This document shows positions 51,501 to 61,424 of a DNA stretch of 64,000 nt, one piece after another. The translations under genes were made by a program, and so were the position numbers. The stretch's first letter is position 1. Every line of letters starts with the position of its first letter. The stretch lies in the NCBI GenBank assembly GCA_947179485.1, contig OX359249.1, positions 31,916,250-31,980,249 of the forward strand, given 5' to 3'. Source of the DNA: Allacma fusca (lineage: Eukaryota; Arthropoda; Collembola; Symphypleona; Sminthuridae). The notes beneath the pieces are model-generated. The model was given only the letters and a program-made list of their open reading frames with translations, did no database searches and had not been told where the DNA came from.

Positions 51501-54500
51501 CTTATACTGTATTTATTCAAAGGAAAAGCTGGCGGGGATTTAGTCCGACGTATCCTCCGTAGTTCTGATTGGAATACACTCTGGAGAGGGAATATAAAGA
51601 CAGAGGTTAGACAGCTCCGTAGAATGTTGAGTTTTATGGGGAGAAAAACAGTCCTTCCCTTTCCTTCCTCTTCACATCAAGGCTCTCAATATGACTTTTC
51701 TTCTTCACGGATGTAGCCTCTTGGTTGAAATTAAAGGGCATTTTCTGTTACAAAAATTTCGTTTCAATTTCTATCAAACACACTAATGCTACTTTTGCTC
51801 CCGCTTCAAGCTGGCTCTAATACTGCTGAAATATGATGAAGGTAACTATACTTTTTGTAGGCAGCCATTCTGGGTCCTTATGCCACAGTACGGAGCACAT
51901 TTATAAGTCCCCAGTTATCTGTCTCGTCCCCATTTGTTTCTTTCTCCTCGGACCCAAAAATTCTACCAACACGGTAGTTAAATTCTAAGTATCCTTTAAG
52001 GAGTTGAATATCCCTTTATTCTCTTTTAATACCGCTCCTTTGACTCCTACCCATGGCTCCGTTGTTACGCCATTTATATGTATGTACATAGCTTCAATTT
52101 TGAACTACAGACTCTCATATGGTTCCATCCAACATACCCCAGCCATGTGTGTGCAGAATATATAGATACATAGATACATGCATTTGAACGACAATGATTC
52201 ACATACCTGCGGGATGTAGGAAGGGACATACATACGGACGTCTATACACTTAATTTACGATACTAAAGAAAGCAAATAAAGGAAATATAAGCAAATTACC
52301 TTATCAGTGAAGTTGAAAGATTTGACTTCATAGAAGTCAAGTGGTATTATTAGACGATATGTTTACCGTCTAAGTGACAATGGCTCAAAGACCCACGTGA
52401 AACAGAAGCTTCGTCATTGGTTCGTGTAGAGACATTGAAATTTAAAGTCTCATTAAATCTTTCGCTATTTTAGATTTCCATGGTTCTTCATACCATGTGG
52501 GTAGGTATCCCATGTCTCTATATCCACTGGTATTTGGAATACTTAAAGCCCAGGAAGCTTAGCTCCTTTGATTCCATGGGATGTGTAGCAGTGGCATGTA
52601 TGCATGCCTCTGTGTATGATGTACGGAGAAGTGAAGAAAACATCAAAGGGATCTTTGTCGGCTCTCCTTTTATTATGCCCCCGTCGTATTTTCCTATACT
52701 TCTCAAATATAATGAATCAACCAATTACAAGACTTGTGCAATTCAAGGAGAAAGCATCAAGTCAGAACTCATATGTCTCGAAAAACTATTCAACCCATCG
52801 TCACAGTCTTTGCGGTGGATGGAGAGCCAGGAACCCTTCCTTCATTCCCGCACATATCCCCAGAGTCATGAGGAATCTCAAACACACAAACAAACCCGTT
52901 AGGGAGATAGTCTCGGTCAAGTTGCTATCATCAATGCCCTTACATCCGCTTATGTCAGAGAATTGGTGTTCGTAAGGTAGTGTATTATAATGCTAAAATA
53001 TGACATGTGGAAGTCTCCTTGATGGCAGCTTTCGGTCAGCATTGTAGTTTAAGAGGACCTCAATTTCACGAGTTCTTCCCGCCATGAAAAAGAGATCAAC
53101 TTTACTCGGCCCTTTCTCCTAATTTGAGGGAGACCGCCACATGGCTTTCTTTCAAAACGGATTCAAATCTGAGCAGTGGGACTTTAGCCTTTGCTAAAGA
53201 CGGACAAGTTATGAGGCTTAGAAAGCTCTACAAAGCTGTATTTTCTCATGCTTCGAAAGCATTTCATACAGAGGAGCAAAAGGGAGATTTCCGGTGAGAC
53301 AGAATGAGACTGGTTAAAATGTATTAAATGGAGGATTTTAATAACCTGGCTCTTCCTGTCACAAAAGGACAGCGATGGTTTCATCCCTCATAACAATCTT
53401 TCATAGTGTATTATTACTGATACTCTCAACCCTTCATGTTGAGTTTAATACTGTCAGAATTCAAGAGGCGAGGAGTCTTCAAAATCTTACTAAATGTTGT
53501 TATGAAAAGTTTCTATCAAAGTAATTCTTGTAATTTTGCCGCAGGTCTTGCTCCCAATTGAGGAAATGTTTTCATACCACTGATGCATAAATACACGTTA
53601 TTGAGAACCTTCATATGTAATAGATTCTGGTAGGATTCCAAATAGTTATTAACTGGTGTATATTATTCAAATGCTCCTTAGAATTCTAACTTGTTAGTCC
53701 TAAAAGGTTGGGAAGAAGGAGAAACTTTGAAACACCAAGGTTTGCCGACAAGTAAATCTCGCCCCATGCCCTAAGGGAACGGAATGATATTTTATTATAA
53801 TTTTAAAATTCTTAATCGTAAGTACTGTAAATGTCTCACTTAAAAATCATATTTTGACTCCCGTAATAATTTATTATTCCTGAAAGTCAACACATTAAAG
53901 AGACGCATAGACTTAAGATAAGGATGGTATTTCACTTTGAAATCAAATTGAAGATAAAAAAAATTGAATAGACAGAACCCATGCATTAACTGCTTGACTT
54001 AGCAATACTCATCGTTCAAGTTTAAGGACGCATTCGGATTTCACATGCAATACTGTGATTTTCGAGTTTGATCCTCCATAGAAGTTTCACATTTCTACCT
54101 GCCTTGGATAATCAAAGCATAGATATTGATTACTTTTGAAAATTAAATTTTTGCATAGGATTTTACTTTGCAAATTTTAAACTAGACGTTCCACGATTAA
54201 GGATTGTCAACTTTGATGTGATCTCCGGCGCAAACCAAGGCAAGATGTCATGAACTTTTGTACGAGCTCGGACATTGAAACACATACCACAGCTAGTCAC
54301 AAAATTTGACTCGAATTCCGCGGAGGCATGTAGGGAGGTTTGCTTGTGAGCTAAAACCCTGTGAATAGTAAATACTAACAATCCTGGAAGTAAAAACATT
54401 CAAAACGACTTGAGAGATATATGTATTTTATCAATTTTTGGGCAGTTTCAGGTTTTAATTTCTTCCTGTGTCATAAACTGTGTGGAAATTTCCGTTTATA

Positions 54501-57500
54501 CAATTTTAACCCACTGATTTTCGAACTTTTATTTTTAAAATTTAAATTGTGGAATGAATAAATACTATTAGAAATAAACCCCAGTAAATCCTTAACATTA
54601 CTGTGCTCATCCGTATACTCTAATAATATTGAGGTAGATGCTGAGCATATGGTTATACCAACAGGTTCTTTCACAGGTGGACTGCTTTGCTGCCACAAGC
54701 CTTCTGGGCATGTGTTAAAATCTAGCAATCTGTTCTCTCGAGGTGAGAACTACACCCCACTCAAAAACGTTCCACAAAATCGGTAGAGAAAGTAACAGAA
54801 GATCTCCTCAAGTAATGAGTTATTAAGTTCAATTAACAGAAACCCAAAGCCTGTCATCTGGGCGTAGACGTGTGCCTGGAACAGAAGACATTATTTGAAA
54901 TTAACTACTATATACGACACCCAACTGCAAGGTCAAAAGAATTAGCCAAGTGTTAAGCAGGTCAAATTCGAGATTCTTTAAACCTGATAACACCTTTGAT
55001 ATAATTATACAACATTAAATAATTACCTGACATTATCATTAAAAATAATGACATTGCAGTGCACCATCTGCTGTTTTTGAATGTGACGATGCGTATAAAT
55101 CGTTATCACACCATAAACGCAAGAAATGAGTTTAAAATAATGTGAATTAATTATTCGATTTAGCTCTGAAAATAAGGCCATGGAAGTAATCTTTGAAATA
55201 AGAGACCAAGCATACTGCGACAAAATATGTATGCCTTGCTACGTATGTATGTATATATGCGAAATTGCTAAAATAGCAGAGCGTTTTCAGTGACTCCAAG
55301 AGTTCAGATAAGTGTCAGTTGGTAAAATAACTGAAAAATGGAACTCGTACAGGAAAGGATTGAAAAGATGAACTCAAAATAATTCGAATTTGTTCTCAAG
55401 TTCTCTTCGGGGTTAATACTAGTGTTGACAGGATTTGGAGATCTATTCATTCGGTGTGGAAGAATGGTCATGTCATGGCCCTGTCTATTTATGGTGGTAG
55501 AGGGGATTTCTTTGTTAGGGGTCATTCATTCTTTGAAGTAGACATGTACATGACCAACAATAAGTACACACAGATCCTCGAGACGAGCATCCCCTCCGCA
55601 GGTGCATACATATGTATGTATGTGTACCAGTTGCAGACTCTAGCCCTGTAAATTCTGAGTCTTGTCCTACCGAAAACATGTAAAGCCCGTTGGTACAGTC
55701 TGGTGTGTCCTTGGAACTTATCGAAAATGTTGAATCCGATTATTCCGACATTGCTTTGAGAAGCATAGTTGTAGAAACAGGAAAGAGAAAAAAATCCAGT
55801 ACGTATGAACTGTAAGTGTTCACTTTCTCGAGTATTTTGACAACTAACTTGTGCACATCGTTGGACTCCCTGTAGTACGGCATGTGTACTACTAAAACTA
55901 GTGTTTTTTATTTACAGCATGAGTACACGGAGGATGTAGGGTGTTCCTCAGGAGAAGAAAAAAAAACCTCTAGACTTTTCTGAAAGGAATCTTGAGCTTG
56001 TTTAGAAATCAAATGCTGCTGACTGTACTCACGGGTCTCAATCTCCAAGGAGAAATTAATGGGTGGGAGGATACGAGAGGGAAGATTACTCTCTTGTAGC
56101 TTCTTCACTCCCTCTTGCATTTTCTCTTCTCTCGCTCTCTTTTCTCTCTGACTAGGAGTCACTGAGACCAGGAGCGTGGTAACTGGAAGGGTTTAATCCT
56201 TAAGTAAGATATACTACTTAATCCTTTCTTTCTGTTGTTTGAGGACCCATATTTTGTGGTATGTAACTGATATTGCAAAGAAATATTTAAAAAAAACTCA
56301 CTTCATCATACTGAAATGACTACCGGAGCCAGGAATGGAAGTAGAGATGGAGAGAGGAGACAGAAATTGAGAGACAGTTATAGTGAGGAGAAGACACCGT
56401 GAAGGAAAAATACATGGGGAAGGAAATGGTGAGGTTATTCATACAATCTGAACCGGAAGGCATAGAAAGCCACTTTGGCTTTCTCAGCACACAAAACTCT
56501 ACATTATTATGTATGGTTATTTCTGACCATATTTTTACTTTATTAATAGATATATGTAGCATAGCTTTTGTTCCATGCCATTATTCAATGAAGCTCTCTC
56601 ATGGCTTGCTCAAGTGTGGACACAACACTATAAACTACCTCATGGGAAAAAAATCATTCAGCTTCTAATCGCAATTAATTATTGCATGGAAATATATGTG
56701 GATATATAAAGTCCTCAGGAAAGGGCGGTGCTCTGATGTGTGCATTGTGCATGGTTAGATGTAGTCGAGTAATTTCCCCCAACTTTTCTTTTCCCATTTT
56801 GACATACTCAATTGTGGCTTACGTCCCTCCTGCGGTGATCCATCATTTAAAGTGAAAATAGTTGCTACCACCTTGCCAGATTCCCTGGGACTTTTTAACT
56901 CCTGCATTATTTATTACCACGTAGAATTTCTACTTTGCATTTACATACTTTCGTGTACAGCTGTTCTTCCTGTAAATAAGCATTCCGAATGTAATGCCTT
57001 ATATGTTCTTGTTTGGGTGAGAGGGTGAGGGAAGGCAATTGATTGTATCAGCTAATTAGCTTGCTTGCTTGCCTTCCCTCCGATTAAAAACCTGGTGTAG
57101 ATATTCTAATTTCAAATTTCTTTGAAAGTAGTTTTAATTAAATGGAGAATATATAAAGTATGCATCTACAGTTTAAGTTACACTTAATGAAGTTACATTT
57201 CGTCTTTATCACGACCACGCTGATGCAGAGAAAAGTCTTGAAACTTTCACTGGAGAAATCAACTTCTTAAGAAGAAATTTGTTGCGGAATAATGACTGTA
57301 GCACCAGCTGGCCTTGGTTTGTTGAAACTTTCCTTCATATTGTATTCGTCATGATTACATCCGTAAACCATATGAAGGGTAACACCCTTGCCCTTTAGTC
57401 ATGTTGTGGATGTGATTGTAGAGGTTTAAATAGACAGATATCTATATTTCCCGAATGCATAAATTCAGAGCATGGGAAAAGGAACGATTTTGCACATTCA

Positions 57501-60500
57501 TGTGGGATCTTTGCTAAAAAAAATGATGCAGGTCCAGTAATGGGTCTCAACTAAAGTGAGCTGAGGAAGATTTTGCATCCAAGGAAGGTACTACTCAGAG
57601 TATCTACTCACAGGGAGAGATGTGTTTAGATAAGATATGAAACATATGACGGGGTGGGTGTATATGACTGAGTGGGGCTGACATGGTTTCAGTAAGTTCC
57701 CAGGGAGGCTACACATACTGTGGATGGGATGAAGAAAGATGTTGAAAAAGTGTTTATTAAAAGTTAGACAAAGAAATATGGACCCAACAGTAAATTGTAG
57801 TAGTTTCCAGCGTACATAATAATTGAGGTTGGGTTTGGGTTCATTTCAGTACAACTTGGCGTGAAATGAATGGTAAGGAGTTTTGGGTAGTTATATAACC
57901 ATCTGATGTACATCTGTACGGACATAGTAACACAGTATACCTGCTACTGGCGTTCCATCGGCTGCAGAAGAGACTTCCGAAGCACATTGCACTACTGCCC
58001 TTATGCTTTCCTTCGAAGGCAATCTTTAAATTGTGGGTAAGTAGGAGGAGACTTCCCGGTGAGTTAGGGCTATCTCATGTACTCGGAATTTCCCGTCGTC
58101 TACACCGTAACTTTAAACTTTCCCATTCATCCAACAATTCAGCAGCCCTCGTGCATGAAGGAGATACGAGAAAGAAGAAAGAGGTATATATTACAGGCAG
58201 GGAGTCTATACTAAGAGGTAGTCTGGACTGGAGTCGATGAGTACTGGCCACATGGAGCAGGCACATTTCTGGTATCTTCCCGTATGTACACTCCCTCATG
58301 CGAGTCCCACTCATAATCCAACTTCCATCTTAAGGCAAACTTTCCGCCGGATTGTATCTACCGGGACTCTTGTCAAGGCAGCCAAAACTCTCCATTAGGA
58401 TGCTTTGTACACGTAGTGGTTACATACTTCCATGAGCATCTCCCCCCTGTGCTATTGGCATTTACGCACCCACAACTTCTCAAGCTCCAATCTTACCTTG
58501 GGCTATAATACAAAATCGTATTTCCTACTTTCAAGCGCCCCATCACAGCTGATGGGCTAAACAGGGTAATAGATTTCCAGAGCCCTTCATCAAACTTCAG
58601 TGTATTGACCGTATACAGTGTACAAGTGTACGTACCAGCAGTCAAGAACTGTCTAGCGGGTTCAAGCACAGATCATCACTGAGGCTTAAAGCTACATCAG
58701 AACAGCTCCAGACGCTTAAGAATGTCTATTGCTTCATTATCACTTGAGGAGTGGGGATAGAACTCCTTTTGCAATTCATTTTTATCCACAAGTACTCGCA
58801 ATCAAGGAGATTTGATTGCGCCACCCTTGTTATTAGTTAAAGGTGATGACTACGTTAGGAGGATTCCGAGGATTCCATCAGAGCTCCGCAAATGACAGGA
58901 CAACAGAACCTACTAATGAAATGTCGGGCAGCGGGAGCATTAGAAGCATTGTCAGAGTGATAAGGATCAGTGGTTGAGTGACGAATATAAAGCACTGATA
59001 TATATATATATGCTCGCCCAGGTACACTGTATATAGACATAACACAATACACAGCTCTATAGGGAATTGTATACTAAGAGTGCAGCGTTACAGGCTATGC
59101 TGATGCTGCTGCTAACAAGTCCGGAATAAGAAATGAATACGAAACTCATTTGCTTTCCACGTGGATGTATAAGTATCTATACTTGAACAGTACGATCACA
59201 TTCCGCATGACAATCTTCGACGGGAAGTGTCTACTATGTATGTATGTACCCCGAAACACGTATGTTTGTAGATTAATAAATTCATTGGGTGAGTCAGACA
59301 AAGCAAGTATGAAGAACTTACTTGATTTCCATGTATTCTCACGACCCTCCTTAGAACATTCTTCCATATAAAATATAAAATGCAGACTACGAAAAATCAT
59401 ATCCCGAGAGTTAATTATAGATACAGTACTTGGAATCGTTAGTATTATATATGACTTCAGGAAGCAAAAATGTAGAATACTATGGACAGGTATAATTAAT
59501 TGAAACAAGCCGTATATTTTGCCGAATAGTTTATTTTCGTGGAAAATATGTCTTTCAGATTCCTAATACTAAAAGCTTTAGTATGCTGAAGATGGGATTT
59601 TTGATAAAATTGCTCCCAGAAAAATACTTTACAATGACTCATGTGGTCCTTACTGGTTTTTGGAAAGTTATTTTGATTCTTTCCTAGACATGCCTCAAGT
59701 AGTCTCTGTAAGTGGTCGCTACGAAAGGAAATACGTATTAAAGTCCGGAATTGATAAAAAGCAAATATTAATAAAGCTACAGATACAAATGTATTAGTTG
59801 TGGGATGTACACAGGAGTTGAGGCTCCACTTGAAGTTTCACAGGGTTTTCGGATCCGGACTAGTACAACGGGAACAATATATTGAATATAATTATATATG
59901 GAGTAAACATACCTACGTTGGGAGACTTTTAGTTTAACTTTTTGATTTCAGCCTCTTCAAATATCAGCTCGTTTCCTTGATGTGAGCGTTATAAAGGGAA
60001 CAGTCGGGGACAATGGATGATGGTCCCCAACTCTTTACTCAATTGAAAGGATACAACCTGCAAAAAGTGAGGCAGAGTTGAAGAAGTAAATTGTCACTAG
60101 GATAAGTTTCTTCCAAGGAAACTAAGCCAGTTACGTTTCTATGCCTGAAAGGTCAGGTTTGTACAAAGAATTAGGCTATTTCTTTTGAGATTTTCCTAGT
60201 CTTACAAGGGAATTCCAGTTCTTGTCCTGTATCTGAAGCATGAACAGTTCAAACGTATGTGTGTGTGTCTCTGTCTGTGTCTGTGTGTGAGTGCACACAG
60301 ATGAGTATGCAGATACTCTGCGGATGTCCCCGGGGCATGACTTATGCCAACATGTGTTAATTTGGTGAATAGCTACGTAAGATGAAACGCTTGACTTTGG
60401 ACGTGATTCCTGTCCTTTAAAACTCGGTCCAGATCAATACTGGACGTGAACAAAAGTATGCATGACAAAAGGGTATGGTTGTGACTTGAGACACTGAACC

Positions 60501-60745
60501 ATGATTCTCCATTGGCATACTGTTGACACGTGCGTACTCCTTGTAGGAGTTACTAGTAACCCAGTAAAAAAAAATGAAAATCTAAGGTTTGAGACATGTC
60601 TAAAAAAACCCTAACTGAAGCAAATCCTTTTTCTTTCTTTTTTTGTAGAGCGTTTGGGCGAATCGTTTGCGTATGTTGCCCAGGAAGGATCCGTCGTCAG
60701 TATAGACCCGGTGGACTTCGGCCACATTTGGCTAGATTAACTCAG
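32271..60745 (+). CDS. Dop1R2: Dop1R2 (DAMB/DopR2)-type dopamine receptor, gene span to last secure exon
   Basis: This is a class A GPCR of the invertebrate D1-like (Dop1R2) group. In insects these plasma-membrane receptors raise cAMP and/or calcium. Secure exons are 32271-33566, 33948-33982 and 60649-60745, giving 476 residues. N-glycosylation sequons lie at N44 and N49. TM1 spans about 69-93 (N86), TM2 102-131 (D114) and TM3 145-170 with the amine-binding D149 and DRY at 166-168. TM4 spans 186-208. Cys142 and Cys221 should form the disulphide. TM5 is at 229-254 with Ser233, Ser234 and Ser237 facing catechol hydroxyls. ICL3 carries TLRIHRGGG and a His/Pro/Gln-rich insert, then KKAAKTLGIVIGVFIVCWCP leads into TM6. 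TM7 has NPVIY, and helix 8 with CVCC is a likely palmitoylation site. VTNYFITSLAVADCLVGFVV and STASILNLCVISLDRYWAI are close to arthropod Dop1R2. An octopamine receptor is the main alternative and fits less well. The C-terminal end is open. Confidence 0.94.
33567..33947 (+). other. Dop1R2 intron 1
   Basis: 381 bases from gtaagt to ttcgtag, splitting NPxxY between P and the first x. It is pyrimidine-rich in its first 200 bases. Retention would add 54 codons and remove helix 8. Confidence 0.9.
33948..33982 (+). CDS. Dop1R2: Dop1R2 35-nt microexon (residues 433-444, VIYACWSRDFRR)
   Basis: Acceptor cattcgtag and donor gtaagt border only 35 bases. They encode the end of TM7 and the start of helix 8, exactly what must follow NP in the preceding exon. 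The last two bases AG are completed by A of the next exon to give Arg. Gene predictors commonly skip exons this short. Confidence 0.95.
36570..36593. repeat. (TG)n microsatellite
   Basis: A perfect TG run in Dop1R2 intron 2. Confidence 0.93.
38594..38641. repeat. CT/CCCTCT pyrimidine tract
   Basis: An imperfect CTCTCCCTC-type tract in Dop1R2 intron 2. Confidence 0.8.
39834..39878. repeat. (TC)n array with CCC interruptions
   Basis: About 45 bases of TC with three TCCC interruptions. Confidence 0.93.
44948..44990. repeat. (CT)n array with interruptions
   Basis: A CT run interrupted once by CA and once by TG. Confidence 0.92.
49257..49276. repeat. (TC)n array
   Basis: A perfect TC run of about 20 bases in Dop1R2 intron 2. 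Confidence 0.9.
50464..50483. repeat. (TC)n array
   Basis: A perfect TC run of about 20 bases in Dop1R2 intron 2. Confidence 0.9.
56033..56161 (-). CDS. candidate antisense exon inside the large Dop1R2 intron
   Basis: On the minus strand, acceptor gctcctggtctcag and donor gtgagt enclose 129 bases open in one frame. The frame contains a Lys/Glu/Arg-rich segment followed by NLPSRILPPINFSLEIET. The basic-acidic part arises from a purine-rich tract, which can read as charged protein by chance. No flanking exon was found. Confidence 0.15.
58998..59011. repeat. short (AT)n run
   Basis: A 14-base alternating AT run in Dop1R2 intron 2. Confidence 0.85.
60256..60290. repeat. GT-rich array
   Basis: An imperfect GTGTCTGT-type array ending about 360 bases before Dop1R2 exon 3. 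Confidence 0.85.
60649..60745 (+). CDS. Dop1R2: Dop1R2 exon 3: helix 8 and Cys-rich tail (residues 444-476)
   Basis: The acceptor is a strong tract, cctttttctttctttttttgtag. The exon encodes AFGRIVCVCCPGRIRRQYRP then GGLRPHLARLTQ, matching the Dop1R2 pattern AF-R--C-CCP-KIRR-Y-P. The likely donor gtgaga follows a phase-0 codon at 60746. Without splicing, 18 more codons lead to TAA at 60800-60802. Confidence 0.92.
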
Positions 60746-61249
60746 GTGAGATTTTGGCTCGTTTCTCATCTCCCCTTGGCTTTCAATCACTCTTCAATTT
60801 AAACTGAGATGTGCTTTTACTCTCGTTGAGCCTCTCCTTTCTAGTCCTTCTTGATCTTCTTCCTCATTTCGTTACCCTACACACTCTGGTCTTTATACTT
60901 ACCTGTTTCTCTCTCCTTGTACCTCCAATGGCTCGCCGACTCACTCTCTGCTCTCTCTCCATTTCTCACTTGATCCACTTGTTCTTCAGCTTGTCTTTTG
61001 TTCTTGTCATCTCTCAATCCATTTCGATCATTGATGTGGACATGAACATAAAAAAATACAAAAAACGAGCAAAGCTGGACACACACTTAATTCGCACTGT
61101 CACCTGTCACCCGTAACTGGTAATGGTGGGGCATAGAGTGAAAGAGTGTTGGAAACGGAGGAAATGGAAACATTCCTGTGGTTCTAATTCCACACTCAAA
61201 GAATCCAAACCTGCGTCCCCGTGGAGATCAAGTGTGTAAGAGTGGGAGG

Positions 61250-61279
61250 GGGAGAGAGGGACAGAGAGAGAGAGAAAGG
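61250..61279. repeat. GA-rich array
   Basis: An interrupted GAGAGA tract just upstream of the candidate last exon of Dop1R2. Confidence 0.88.
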
Positions 61280-61316
61280 GAGAGCTGGAGAAAGAGTGAA
61301 GGATTTCTTTGTTGAG

Positions 61317-61424
61317 GACCCACCAAAGCCTGATGAGACTATGTTGATGGAAGAAAGGGCTGTCAATGGAACTCTATTCTCCTTGCTCTCTTTTGATGTA
61401 CCGAATATTCCAGTTGATGGATGA
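61317..61424 (+). CDS. candidate last exon of Dop1R2 (35 codons plus TGA)
   Basis: After acceptor gatttctttgttgag, a phase-0 frame gives DPPKPDETMLMEERAVNGTL, then a short tail ending NIPVDG and TGA. The phase matches the 60745 donor and would give a 511-residue receptor. The pyrimidine tract is short, the tail is not conserved in my memory of the family, and other last exons beyond 64000 are possible. Confidence 0.3.
   Translation, partial: DPPKPDETMLMEERAVNGTLFSLLSFDVPNIPVDG

Larger units (their letters stand above)
33983..60648 (+). other. Dop1R2 intron 2 (26.7 kb)
   Basis: This giant intron runs from gtaagt after the microexon to the strong acceptor before exon 3. It holds several TC/GA, GT and AT arrays and many short ORFs without recognisable domains. 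The longest are 37774-38202 (minus) and 52480-52902 (plus). No transposase, reverse transcriptase or RNA gene was found. Confidence 0.85.

Noticed and set aside
52480-52975. Overlapping 140- and 123-codon plus-strand ORFs in the receptor intron
   Set aside because: Two long frames overlap in the same bases, neither shows a domain, and open frames of this length can arise by chance in 64 kb.
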